64,000 bases of DNA. It comes from Burkholderia cenocepacia. GTDB taxonomy: Bacteria > Pseudomonadota > Gammaproteobacteria > Burkholderiales > Burkholderiaceae. Shown here piece by piece: positions 51,376 to 58,982 of the stretch. The translations under genes and the position numbers were made by a program. Each line of letters begins with the position of its first letter. Position 1 is the first letter of the stretch. The stretch spans positions 496,001 to 560,000 of the forward strand of contig NZ_CP060039.1 of the NCBI RefSeq assembly GCF_014211915.1. The letters run 5' to 3'. A model generated the notes under the pieces. It was given only the letters and a program-made list of their open reading frames with translations, was not told the origin of the DNA and searched no databases.

Positions 51376-52457
51376 CGTCCCTCCCCACTCACTCGCGCCA
51401 CGCCTGCCACGCCGGCCTCTTCACTCGTGCGCCGCAGATACGAATCCGCATACGCGGCCGAACGCGCCGCCAGCAACGGATCGCCCGACACCTGAATCCC
51501 CTGCGGCAGCACCGTCGGGTCGTAATTCACGTCGCGGCACGGGCCGCTGTCCTGCGCCTCCACGCGGTCGAGCACGAGCGTGCCCGCATCGATCGTCGTG
51601 CGCTGCGCGGGCCAGATCTTCGTCGCGTCGTCCACCGGGTCGCCGGGCTCCGCCAGCGTGACCAGCAGCTTCCACTTCTGCGGGCCGGCCGCGATGCGCT
51701 GCGTCACGTCCTGTTGCAGCACGTTCGGGTCCGCGGCCGTCGCGACATCGCCGGCGCCCGCCGTCTGCTCCGGCACGACGCGCCACCGCACTGCCTGGCG
51801 CTTGCCGGCCGCGTCGACGAAGTAGAACGCGTTCAGCCCGTAATAGCTTTCGGTGACGTAGCTCGCGCTCGGCTTCGCACCCTTCACCCATTGCAGGAAC
51901 GCGCCCGCTTCCGGATGCGCGCCGAAAAACGCCTTCACCTTTGCCGGGTCCGGCTTGCCCGTCTTCGGATCGGGCCGGGTCGCGAGCGTCTGCTCGTAGA
52001 ACGCCTGCGGCGTCGCCACTGGAAACACCGGCATCGCGTTCATCCCGGTCCGCCATTGCTCGCCGTCCGGTGCGGTGAGCTTCAATGCGAGGCTGCGGAT
52101 CGGCACGCTGCTGTCCGGCGCATAAGGATTCCCGCCCGGCAACGCGAAGCGCCCGACCACCGGCGTGCGCACCGCCTTGAAGAACGGCGCGACCGAATAC
52201 GCGCTCGCAGCGCCGTTGCCTTCGAAGTAGCCGGTCACGCACACGCCCTTCGCGTGATTGCGCCGGTAACCGGGATGGATGCCGCTGTTGGTCTGCAGCG
52301 CGTCGACGAGCCGGTGCGGGGTCAGACGCGCCGGCGCGAGCCATCCGCCGGCATACCCGAACGCCGCGGCCACGCCGGCCACCGCGCCGCCGATCACGGC
52401 CCAGCGCCACCACCCGCGCCCGGGCTCGCGCTGCGGCGAAGAAGAAGATTGCTTCAT
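51372..52457 (-). CDS. Membrane-anchored catalase-family peroxidase (SrpA-like)
   Basis: A 361-residue small catalase-type haem peroxidase. A membrane anchor lies at residues about 17-40 (WRWAVIGGAVAGVAAAFGYA). The catalase core runs from HPGYRRNHAKGVCVTGYFEG (distal His region) through FALPGGNPYAPDSSVPIRSL to the proximal region near the C-terminus. Such proteins are shorter than true catalases (about 480+) and act as peroxidases in the periplasm. The ATG at 52457 follows a GGGAG site; an earlier in-frame ATG at 52511 lies within the promoter region. Driven by the ECF-type promoter at 52496-52524, divergent from the sigma factor gene. Confidence 0.92.
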   Translation of the reverse strand: MKQSSSSPQREPGRGWWRWAVIGGAVAGVAAAFGYAGGWLAPARLTPHRLVDALQTNSGIHPGYRRNHAKGVCVTGYFEGNGAASAYSVAPFFKAVRTPVVGRFALPGGNPYAPDSSVPIRSLALKLTAPDGEQWRTGMNAMPVFPVATPQAFYEQTLATRPDPKTGKPDPAKVKAFFGAHPEAGAFLQWVKGAKPSASYVTESYYGLNAFYFVDAAGKRQAVRWRVVPEQTAGAGDVATAADPNVLQQDVTQRIAAGPQKWKLLVTLAEPGDPVDDATKIWPAQRTTIDAGTLVLDRVEAQDSGPCRDVNYDPTVLPQGIQVSGDPLLAARSAAYADSYLRRTSEEAGVAGVARVSGEGR

Positions 52458-52495
52458 GAATGCACTCCCGATCGTCAGATCATTGTCGAACGCGT

Positions 52496-52524
52496 GTAGG
52501 ACGCCGCTCACGCCGCTTTATTCC
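52496..52524 (-). promoter_or_regulatory. ECF-type promoter for catalase-cytochrome b561 operon
   Basis: Minus strand: GGAATA (52519-52524), 13 bases, GGCGTCCTAC (52496-52505). The same sequence with the same spacing occurs facing the other way at 52551-52579. Confidence 0.8.
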
Positions 52525-52550
52525 ACGAAGAATTTTTTCGTATGCTGGAG

Positions 52551-52579
52551 GGAATAACCGATGCCGGGCGGCGTCCTAC
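52551..52579 (+). promoter_or_regulatory. ECF-type promoter for sigma/anti-sigma operon
   Basis: Plus strand: GGAATA (52551-52556), 13 bases, GGCGTCCTAC (52570-52579). It is a mirror copy of the catalase promoter, with 26 bases between the two -35 elements. This implies autoregulation. Confidence 0.8.
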
Positions 52580-52615
52580 GCGGCATCTACGACCCTTTCG
52601 GCAACCGGCCCAGCC

Positions 52616-53137
52616 ATGCCCTCCACCGCCCTCGACGACGAAGCATTGCGCGAACTCATCCCCAGGCTGCGACGCTTCGCGCTCTGGCTGGCGCGCGACG
52701 TCCATGCAGCCGACGATCTCGTCCAGTCGACGCTCGAGCGCGCGCTGTCGCGCTGGACGAGCCGTCGCGACGACGCGTCGCTGCGCAGCTGGCTCTTCAC
52801 GATCCTGTACCGGCAATTTCTCGATGGCAAACGCAGCGCGAAGCGCTACGCGTGGCTGCTCGGCCGCATCGGCGACGACGACGAAGCGCACTGGCCGTCC
52901 GCCGAACGCGAATTCGCGGCGCGCGCGACGCTTGAAGCGTTCGGGCGGCTCTCGGACGAACAGCGCAGCCTGCTGCTGCTCGTCGCGGTCGAGGGCTTCA
53001 CCTATCAGGAAGCGGCCGACCTGCTCGAGGTGCCGATCGGCACCGTGATGTCGCGGCTCTCCCGCGCGCGCCAGGCCCTGCGCCAGCTCAGCGACGGCGA
53101 ACTTCCCGCTCCTTCTCTCCGATTGATGAAGAAATGA
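52616..53137 (+). CDS. ECF RNA polymerase sigma factor
   Basis: A 173-residue two-domain ECF sigma. Sigma2: PRLRRFALWLARDVHAADDL with VQSTLERALSRW. Sigma4: DEQRSLLLLVAVEGFTYQEA and DLLEVPIGTVMSRLSRARQA, the promoter -35-reading HTH. The ATG at 52616 precedes the sigma2 domain by a normal distance. Its stop overlaps the anti-sigma ATG (53134-53137). The matching promoters on both sides predict that it controls itself and the divergent catalase operon. Confidence 0.94.
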   Translation: MPSTALDDEALRELIPRLRRFALWLARDVHAADDLVQSTLERALSRWTSRRDDASLRSWLFTILYRQFLDGKRSAKRYAWLLGRIGDDDEAHWPSAEREFAARATLEAFGRLSDEQRSLLLLVAVEGFTYQEAADLLEVPIGTVMSRLSRARQALRQLSDGELPAPSLRLMKK

Positions 53138-53892
53138 ACACGCCTCCGAACGAACATGACCTTCAGGCCTATGTCGACGGCCAGCTCGACGACGATGCGC
53201 GCGCCGCGGTCGAGCGCTATCTCGCGCTGCATCCTGAACGCGCGGAACAGGTGAAGCAATGGCAGCAGGACGCGCAGCGGTTGCGGGCCGCGCTGGAGAG
53301 CGTGCGGATGCCGGCGGACAACCCCGCGCTGGATCCGGCGGCGATTCGTGGCCGACGGGCCGAGCGCGCGCGGATGCGGTTCGCGATGGCGGCTTCGTTC
53401 GTGTTCTGCGTCGGGCTCGGGACGTTCGGCGGATGGCAGGCGCGCGGGTGGAACGCGGCGCCGCCGATCGCGCCGATGAGCGATGCGGTCAAGGCTTACC
53501 AGATGATGGTGGTCGATCGGACGGCCAAGGTCGATTACCGGCCGACCGGTGCGGGCGATTTGCAAGGGTGGCTCACCAAAGGCGTGGGCGCATCGGCGAA
53601 GCTGCCGGATTTGAGCGCGGCGGGGTTCAGGCCGGTTGGTGGGCGGCTGTTCACGACGGACAGCGGGGCGACTGCTGCAATGGTGCTCTATGAGGATGAT
53701 GCGGGACGGACGCTGAGCTTCTATCTCCGGCCGGCGGAATCGGGACATCGGCTGCTGCCGAACGGGCAACGCGTGGATGGCGCGCTGCTCGCGCGGTATG
53801 GCTCGGTGAATGGGCTCAACTATGCGGTGGTCGGGCCGGCGGGGAGTCTTGGCGAGAAAGCAGTCGTGCAGGCGCTCGATCAGCAGACTTGA
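53134..53892 (+). CDS. Membrane anti-sigma factor
   Basis: A 252-residue protein. The cytoplasmic N-terminus (NEHDLQAYVDGQLDDDARAA, then VERYLALHPERAEQVKQWQQ) is an anti-sigma domain lacking the HxxxCxxC zinc motif. One membrane helix lies near residues 83-103 (FAMAASFVFCVGLGTFGGWQ), followed by a periplasmic sensor-like domain. It would hold the co-encoded sigma factor inactive until a periplasmic signal, possibly oxidative, arrives. Codons in the second half shift toward G- and T-ending forms, as in gyrB. Confidence 0.88.
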   Translation: MNTPPNEHDLQAYVDGQLDDDARAAVERYLALHPERAEQVKQWQQDAQRLRAALESVRMPADNPALDPAAIRGRRAERARMRFAMAASFVFCVGLGTFGGWQARGWNAAPPIAPMSDAVKAYQMMVVDRTAKVDYRPTGAGDLQGWLTKGVGASAKLPDLSAAGFRPVGGRLFTTDSGATAAMVLYEDDAGRTLSFYLRPAESGHRLLPNGQRVDGALLARYGSVNGLNYAVVGPAGSLGEKAVVQALDQQT

Positions 53893-53994
53893 AGTGGTCG
53901 GAGGCGTGCCCGGCCGGCGGTTGGTCGTGGCCGTCAGCGCCTTTTGCGGAGCGGCTGGGCGGACTTGAGCGGGCGCATGCTCACCGCTCGAATG

Positions 53995-54360
53995 CACAGC
54001 GTTTCGACTGACTTTCCTCCGCTGTTATTCACATCGACACCTCGCCGGCGCCCTCACCTTTAAAATCACAGGGTTTCGAGTCGCCGCGGAACCGGATATC
54101 CACATCTCTCCTCTGGTACCGCAGGTCGCCTTCGGTCGGTTCGCTCACCTTTGGCGCGCACAGTGTTTCGGGTTGTTTTGGGCGTCGATATCCACAAGGC
54201 ATTCGACTTTCTGACGTCGCACGCGATTTGTTCGCTGCCCTCTTTCATTGTCGGCAAAGCCTTGTCGGGCAAGACATTCAGGCCAACGAGTCCGTCAACC
54301 CGGGATGCTCACCGATCGGATGCACAGGGTTTCAACTGGATCGTGCGCCGGTTATCCACA
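53995..54360. other. Four composite repeats each with a DnaA box (origin candidate, part 1)
   Basis: The motif CACAGnGTTTC occurs at 53995, 54067, 54159 and 54323. Each is followed, 28-30 bases after its first base, by a DnaA-box-like sequence: TTATTCACA (54025-54033), ATATCCACA (54096-54104), ATATCCACA (54187-54195) and TTATCCACA (54352-54360). Units 1 and 4 share longer similarity (ATGCTCACCG.TCG.ATGCACAG). The region has no gene. It reads as a DnaA-binding iteron array next to the second cluster at 55753-56011. Confidence 0.65.
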
Positions 54361-54394
54361 CACCGCCGCTCGCGCTTCGGTTACTTCGTCCCGA

Positions 54395-54697
54395 CTATCC
54401 CGAGAATCTCGCGGTTTCCGGCGCAACGACGTAGTGGATCGACTTCCCGAGCCGATTTGCGTTGCCCAGCCCGCGCATGCCCGGAATCAGCATCGCCACG
54501 AACGTGATGGTGATGACATCGTCGTCTGGCCTGAGGTCCACCGTGGACGCCCTTTTGTCTGTGATGCAGATCTCGAAGTTGCGCAGATCCTGCCCGGTCG
54601 CTGCAAAGTCTTCGTCGGCAGCATTCAGGCCCAGCAGCGTCGCGGTGTGGAGCGTGACCGAACACCGGTCGATCGTGCCGAAATTCAATGTGCTCAT
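54395..54697 (-). CDS. Hypothetical protein, 100 aa
   Basis: A soluble protein of no family I recognise: MSTLNFGTIDRCSVTLHTAT with a beta-rich middle (NFEICITDKRASTVDLRPDD, DVITITFVAMLIPG). GGAGA precedes the ATG. It is the last of four small leftward genes between two DnaA-box clusters. Composition is a little below the host GC. Confidence 0.55.
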   Translation of the reverse strand: MSTLNFGTIDRCSVTLHTATLLGLNAADEDFAATGQDLRNFEICITDKRASTVDLRPDDDVITITFVAMLIPGMRGLGNANRLGKSIHYVVAPETARFSG

Positions 54698-54851
54698 CGT
54701 CTTCTCCGAATTTCACCGCCTGTCTTCCGATAACAATCGCGCGCAATCGCCCGCACACGCGGATGTTCCGTCCCGTGTCATGGCTCCTGAAGTACGGGTA
54801 TCGTCCGGGTCCTGCTTCGGTTTCGTCATGTCGTTCGCCGTCATCGATAGC

Positions 54852-54953
54852 TCAGGGTTCGAAATCGACCGTCATGCGTCGCGACGAGAAATACGCCGGG
54901 ATCGCCGACAGCGTGATCTCGCCGCGCGACACCATCAGGACCTTGTACGTCAT
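54852..54953 (-). CDS. Possible short protein, 33 aa
   Basis: A short frame MTYKVLMVSRGEITLSAIPA to a stop at 54852. It has host-like codons and lies between two likely genes on the same strand, 18 bases after the end of the 111-aa frame. Support is weak; it could also be the remnant of a longer protein. Confidence 0.3.
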   Translation of the reverse strand: MTYKVLMVSRGEITLSAIPAYFSSRRMTVDFEP

Positions 54954-54971
54954 CGCATTGTCTCGAGTGAT

Positions 54972-55307
54972 TCAGTCATGTCGTTCGATGACGTATTGCG
55001 TCGGCCCGCGCCATGCAACCGAACGGTACCCGCTTCGAACGACGCCGAACTCCCGGTAATACTCGACGAGTGCCTGCGGGCTCCAGTCGCGGCCTGCGGG
55101 AAACAACGCATCGAGATCGATAAGCGCGGCGACGAGCGCCTGACGGTCGTTGTCGTCCGCGATCGCACGCTCGCAGCAATCGGCTTTCCGGGCGAAGCCC
55201 AACCGGATCAGCCCCTCGGCCGCCGCCATGTCGGTCACGACGACCGCAATGTGGCCGGCAATGTCCGTCACCAGCATCTCGTCGACGGGCGCCTTCATCG
55301 CGCGCAT
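54972..55307 (-). CDS. Hypothetical protein, 111 aa
   Basis: A soluble helical protein: VTDIAGHIAVVVTDMAAAEG, then LIRLGFARKADCCERAIADD and LVAALIDLDALFPAGRDWSP. I do not recognise it. Two start codons (residues 1 and 4) are possible; a competing frame starting at 55320 gives an arginine-rich product and is less likely. It follows the 55330-55590 gene by 22 bases. Confidence 0.5.
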   Translation of the reverse strand: MRAMKAPVDEMLVTDIAGHIAVVVTDMAAAEGLIRLGFARKADCCERAIADDNDRQALVAALIDLDALFPAGRDWSPQALVEYYREFGVVRSGYRSVAWRGPTQYVIERHD

Positions 55308-55329
55308 CGTCCAGTGTCATTTGCTGTGA

Positions 55330-55590
55330 TCACCTTGTCTCCTCCGTGAGCCATCCAACGATCTTCGCGACGTCCTCGCCGGACAGCATGCCGACGCGAT
55401 CAACAGACACCCCGTAGCCGAGATCGAACTTCACGTTGAATCGCTCGCCCTTGTAGCGGCAACACAGGACTTCCGCTTCCGGTATCGACACGCGTTGCTT
55501 GAACACGATGTCGCCCGGATGGTGCTGCATCCGGCGTACGACGGTGTCGATATCGAGCGCCTGGAGATGGGGCGATGAAGCATCGATCAT
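55330..55590 (-). CDS. Hypothetical protein, 86 aa
   Basis: From ATG 55590: MIDASSPHLQALDIDTVVRR, then MQHHPGDIVFKQRVSIPEAE and the closing GMLSGEDVAKIVGWLTEETR. It looks like a small alpha/beta protein with two adjacent cysteines (VLCCRYKG). The frame is open to 55659 but the extension is arginine-rich and poorly supported. It is the first of the four small genes and faces away from the DnaA-box cluster at 55753. Confidence 0.5.
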   Translation of the reverse strand: MIDASSPHLQALDIDTVVRRMQHHPGDIVFKQRVSIPEAEVLCCRYKGERFNVKFDLGYGVSVDRVGMLSGEDVAKIVGWLTEETR

Positions 55591-55752
55591 TTGTCGCGAA
55601 CCCGTTCGCCGGGCCTTTGCATGCTGGATGCCGGCGATTCTACAGACATGACGGCTCACGCATCGCGCGAGCGCTTCACAGCGTTCCGTTTCGTTTGTCC
55701 TCTCGCTGCACGCAGTGCATATCCTGAGCGGATCACAGTCGACGGACTGTGC

Positions 55753-56011
55753 TTATCCAAAGGTGTTAACAGGGTTCGTATATATACGTAGTGATAGTTA
55801 ACAAGCGCTGTGCCCCACAGTGGATAACCTCCGTAACGCACTGAATTTTCAACGCGAAGCGAAATGCATAACCCTGGGTGCGCGACGTGAACAGCGTCCG
55901 GCAGCACAGAACAACTTTTCGTCGATTCACAGCCGCGCCGACATATCCTCAATCGTTCCACTGTGAATCCAGAGGCTTCCTGGGCAGTTATCCAGAGGGC
56001 AATGTGGATAA
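55753..56011. other. DnaA-box cluster with AT-rich palindrome (origin candidate, part 2)
   Basis: Within 260 gene-free bases: TTATCCAAA (55753-55761, plus), TTATCCACT (55819-55827, minus), TTATCCAGA (55988-55996, plus) and a perfect TTATCCACA (56003-56011, minus). Between the first two lie two GTTAAC sites (near 55765 and 55797) and the palindrome CGTATATATACG, an easily melted tract. This is the composition expected of an origin with an unwinding element. It ends about 125 bases before the tRNA-Val promoter. Confidence 0.65.
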
Positions 56012-56137
56012 CACCACAGCACATCGACGCGTTTTGCTGTGATGCGAACAGATGAAGCGTCAGCGTTCCCGCATCGTCAGGCCACATCGATCGTCAGCCC
56101 GTGCGCGGCCCGATTCAAAAAATTTTCACGAAGGGGG

Positions 56138-56166
56138 TTGTGCTGCCCCAAAACCCTCTCTATAAT
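56138..56166 (+). promoter_or_regulatory. tRNA-Val promoter
   Basis: TTGTGC (56138-56143), 17 bases, consensus TATAAT (56161-56166). The tRNA starts 13 bases later. Confidence 0.85.
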
Positions 56167-56178
56167 TCGCGGCTTCTT

Positions 56179-56255
56179 AGGCTCGTAGCTCAGTTGGTTA
56201 GAGCACCACCTTGACATGGTGGGGGTCGTTGGTTCGAATCCAATCGAGCCTACCA
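56179..56255 (+). tRNA. tRNA-Val (anticodon GAC)
   Basis: The 7-bp acceptor stem AGGCTCG/CGAGCCT, anticodon stem-loop CCACCTTGACATGGTGG with anticodon GAC, T-loop GGTTCGAATCC and an encoded CCA (56253-56255) give a complete 77-nt cloverleaf. It stands alone with its own promoter and a terminator at 56320-56352. No integrase gene lies next to it. Confidence 0.98.
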
Positions 56256-56319
56256 ACGAACAAAATGAAGGGGTCCGGCAGCACAACTTGCCTACAGGCA
56301 ACGCGGCTCGCCAACATAC

Positions 56320-56352
56320 AAACGCCACGCGGCAACCTCGCGTGGCGTTTTT
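56320..56352 (+). terminator. Terminator downstream of tRNA-Val
   Basis: AAACGCCACGCG (56320-56331), 7-base loop, CGCGTGGCGTTT (56339-56350) and more Ts. Confidence 0.9.
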
Positions 56353-56575
56353 CTTTTCCGGTCCGAAACAACGCAAAACAACGCATGAAGCCCCGATGCG
56401 TTGCGCGATACACAGCCCGGCATCGCGTCGTCATCGACTGTCGGATCCGCCACACAACTGCCGCTGCACGGCGCGTAGAATCGTGTGCGCATCGACGCGG
56501 CGGCTTCGCCCGTCATCCGACTTCCACCACATCAAAACAACGACGCGCGATCCGCGCGACTGAGAGCACACGATC

Positions 56576-57091
56576 ATGTCCGAGGCCACGACCGCCGCAT
56601 CATCGGCAAGCAACGACGAAATCTCCGCTTACGTCGGCAAGAACGCCGCCTGGTTCGAACGAAAATGGGCGATCGCCGACTCGCGCAAGAGCCGGCAGTC
56701 GTGGAACTGGGCCGCGTGCTTTCTCGGCCCGGTCTGGTTGGCGTATCGATGCATGTACTGGCAGGCGGCCGCCGTGCTCGCCGTCACGCTCGGCATCACG
56801 CTGGTCGAATTGCTGTACTTCCCGACATACTTCGAATCGAGCACGCTCGACCCGATTACCATCGGGATCGCGGTCTCGATCGGCTGGTGCGGGAACAGCC
56901 TCTACAAGCGATACGTCGAACGCCAGATCGAAAAACTGCGCCCGCACGCGACGTCTCGCGAATCGTTTCTCGCGCTGCTCGAGGCGCAAGGCGGCACGAA
57001 CTGGCTGGCGGCGGCCGGTTTCGCCGTCGCGACGCCGCTGCTCGGCGTGCTGCTGTACATGATCGGCAACGCCGGAGGCGCGATGTACTGA
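56576..57091 (+). CDS. DUF2628 membrane protein
   Basis: A 171-residue protein. A soluble N-terminus (EISAYVGKNAAWFERKWAIA) leads to the DUF2628 core SWNWAACFLGPVWLAYRCMY and further helices (AAAVLAVTLGITLVELLYFP, ITIGIAVSIGWCGNSLYKRY, TPLLGVLLYMIGNAGG). Function is unknown; such proteins are usually small inner-membrane components with the WFGPFWLxYRKM-type motif seen here. It is monocistronic. Confidence 0.82.
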   Translation: MSEATTAASSASNDEISAYVGKNAAWFERKWAIADSRKSRQSWNWAACFLGPVWLAYRCMYWQAAAVLAVTLGITLVELLYFPTYFESSTLDPITIGIAVSIGWCGNSLYKRYVERQIEKLRPHATSRESFLALLEAQGGTNWLAAAGFAVATPLLGVLLYMIGNAGGAMY

Positions 57092-57181
57092 TCGCGATAG
57101 CCGGCGATTGGAAAACGCAGGGCAGAAAGAAGAGGGCGGCACCGGCGGGCACATCGCATACGGCGCATGCTCGCGCCGCGC

Positions 57182-58063
57182 TCAATGCAGATGCTTCAAT
57201 TTGTCAGGATTCCGCACGACATAGATCGCGACGATCTTGCCGTCGTCGATCTCGAGTGCCGTCGTCTGCAGCTCGCCGTCGGCTTCCAGCGTGACGAAAC
57301 CCGGCAGCCCGTTGATGAACCCGGCCCGCACGAGCTTCGACGCATGCGTCGCGAACAGCTCGGCCAGGTACGCATGCACCCGCATCACGCGTTCGAAGCC
57401 GAACACCGGCTTGCCGGCCGCCGTACGCTTGCCGCCGCCGTCCGAATGCAGGCTCACGTCCTCGGCGAGCATCGCGCCGAGCGCGCGCATGTCGCCGCTG
57501 CGTGACGCCGCGAAGAACGCTTCGGCCAGTTCGATCCCGCGCTGCTTCTCGACATGAAAACGCGGCCGCGCCTCGCGCACGTGCGTGCGGGCCCGCGCGG
57601 CGAGCTGCCGGCATGCGGCCGGGTCGCGCTGGATCGTCGTGGCCACTTCGTCGAATTCGAGGCCGAACACATCGTGCAGCAGGAACGCCGCGCGTTCGAG
57701 CGGCGACAGCCGTTCGAGCGCGAGCAGCAGCGGCAGCGTGACGTCGTCCTGTTCGTCTTCCTCGACGACCGGCTCGGGCAGCCACGGGCCGATATAGGTC
57801 TCGCGCTGGTGCCGCGCGGACTTCAGCTGGTCGAGGCACATGCGCATCACCATGCGGCGCAGGAACGCCTCGGGCACGCGCACCTCGGTACGGTCGACGT
57901 CCATCCAGCGGATGAACGCGTCCTGCACCATGTCCTCGGCATCCGCGACGGAACCGAGCATCCGGTACGCGACGCGGATCAGCGTGCGACGCAGCGGATC
58001 GAAGCTCGCCGCCGCGTCGGCCCGTTCGTCGGCGTTGCCGCTGGCCGGGTCGAGGCTCGGCAT
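57182..58063 (-). CDS. ECF41-type RNA polymerase sigma factor (SigJ-like)
   Basis: A 293-residue ECF sigma with a C-terminal SnoaL/NTF2-like extension. Sigma2: LIRVAYRMLGSVADAEDMVQ DAF; sigma4: LSPLERAAFLLHDVFGLEFD and ATTIQRDPAACRQLAARART. From about residue 185 the SnoaL-like domain follows (IELAEAFFAASRSGDMRALG), which replaces an anti-sigma protein by tuning activity in cis. ECF41 genes are typically paired with a carboxymuconolactone-decarboxylase-type gene, as here: the start overlaps the stop of that gene by one base. The ECF41 promoter upstream of the pair fits autoregulation. Confidence 0.92.
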   Translation of the reverse strand: MPSLDPASGNADERADAAASFDPLRRTLIRVAYRMLGSVADAEDMVQDAFIRWMDVDRTEVRVPEAFLRRMVMRMCLDQLKSARHQRETYIGPWLPEPVVEEDEQDDVTLPLLLALERLSPLERAAFLLHDVFGLEFDEVATTIQRDPAACRQLAARARTHVREARPRFHVEKQRGIELAEAFFAASRSGDMRALGAMLAEDVSLHSDGGGKRTAAGKPVFGFERVMRVHAYLAELFATHASKLVRAGFINGLPGFVTLEADGELQTTALEIDDGKIVAIYVVRNPDKLKHLH

Positions 58064-58539
58064 CAGGCCACCATCTTCGCGGCGGCGGCCTTCGCGTCGG
58101 CCGGGTCGACCCACAGCCCGAAGCCGACGGCGAGCCGGTTCCAGCCGTTGATCACGTTGATCATCACCGTGAGTTTCACCTGTTCTTCCTCGCTGAAATG
58201 GTCGTTCAGCGCCGCGTAGGCCGCTTCGTGCGCCGCATGGCCCTCCGACAGCCGCGTGAGCGCCTCGGTCCAGCCGAGCGCCGCGCGTTCGCGGTCGGTG
58301 TAGCAGGGCGCGTCGCGCCATGCGGACAGCAGGTAGATGCGCTGCTCGGTCTCGCCTTCCTCGCGCGCCTCGACGGTGTGCATGTTAAGGCAGTTCGCGC
58401 ACGCGTTGATCTGCGACGCGCGGATCTTGACCAGCTCGATCAGCGTCGGCTCGAGGCTCCCGGCCGCGGCGACCGACACGGTCATCCAGCTCTTCATCAG
58501 CGCGGGGGCGGCGGCAAACGGATTGAGTTTCGCAGTCAT
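58063..58539 (-). CDS. Carboxymuconolactone decarboxylase / AhpD-like protein
   Basis: A 158-residue alpha-helical protein of the CMD/AhpD superfamily. The redox motif CANCLNMH (CxxC..H) lies near residues 42-49 after LVKIRASQINA, a layout typical of alkylhydroperoxidase-like members. ATG 58539 has a GGAGAAG ribosome site. It is the conserved partner of ECF41 sigma factors and heads the operon behind a TGTCACA-N16-CGTC promoter. Exact reaction unknown; a peroxide-reducing role is suggested by the motif. Confidence 0.9.
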   Translation of the reverse strand: MTAKLNPFAAAPALMKSWMTVSVAAAGSLEPTLIELVKIRASQINACANCLNMHTVEAREEGETEQRIYLLSAWRDAPCYTDRERAALGWTEALTRLSEGHAAHEAAYAALNDHFSEEEQVKLTVMINVINGWNRLAVGFGLWVDPADAKAAAAKMVA

Positions 58540-58573
58540 GTTGCTTCTCCTTTCGTGTGGGTTCCGCCGATAT

Positions 58574-58600
58574 GACGAGCGAGCCCCCGCGCGTGTGACA
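58574..58600 (-). promoter_or_regulatory. ECF41-type promoter
   Basis: Minus strand TGTCACA (58594-58600), 16 bases, CGTC (58574-58577), matching the known ECF41 consensus. The interval from here to 58982 (upstream of egtB) holds no other feature I can support. Confidence 0.8.
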
Positions 58601-58982
58601 TCGATGCAAAAAATTTTTTGGCGCCGTCGAAGCGGGCAGCGGCAAGCGAAGGGCGGAGCCGTTGAGCGGGGCACCAAGAAGGTCGCGATATCGACTGACG
58701 AATCGGCTGCCCGACGCCGCGCCTCGGACGCACGCGCGCCATCGACCTTTCACGCATGCCGAGCGGCTGTCACCGGACGTCAGTAGGGCGCGGCCGCGGG
58801 CACGCGCATTGCGCCTGTCGGCCGACCCCTGCTACGAGGGCGCCGACGGTTCATTACGCACGCGATGCCGACGTCATGAATGCTTTCATTTTTCTTTCGC
58901 TTTCGTTTCATCCGAAATCCGATTCGCGACGTTCACATTTCTGGACCATACTGTTCTGCACGGGCAGATGAAGTGAAGCCGC

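Noticed and set aside
56179..56255. tRNA-Val as integration site of an island
   Set aside because: No integrase gene and no repeated tRNA 3' end were seen downstream.
56077..56376. Small minus-strand frame over the tRNA-Val gene
   Set aside because: It lies opposite the tRNA and its terminator.
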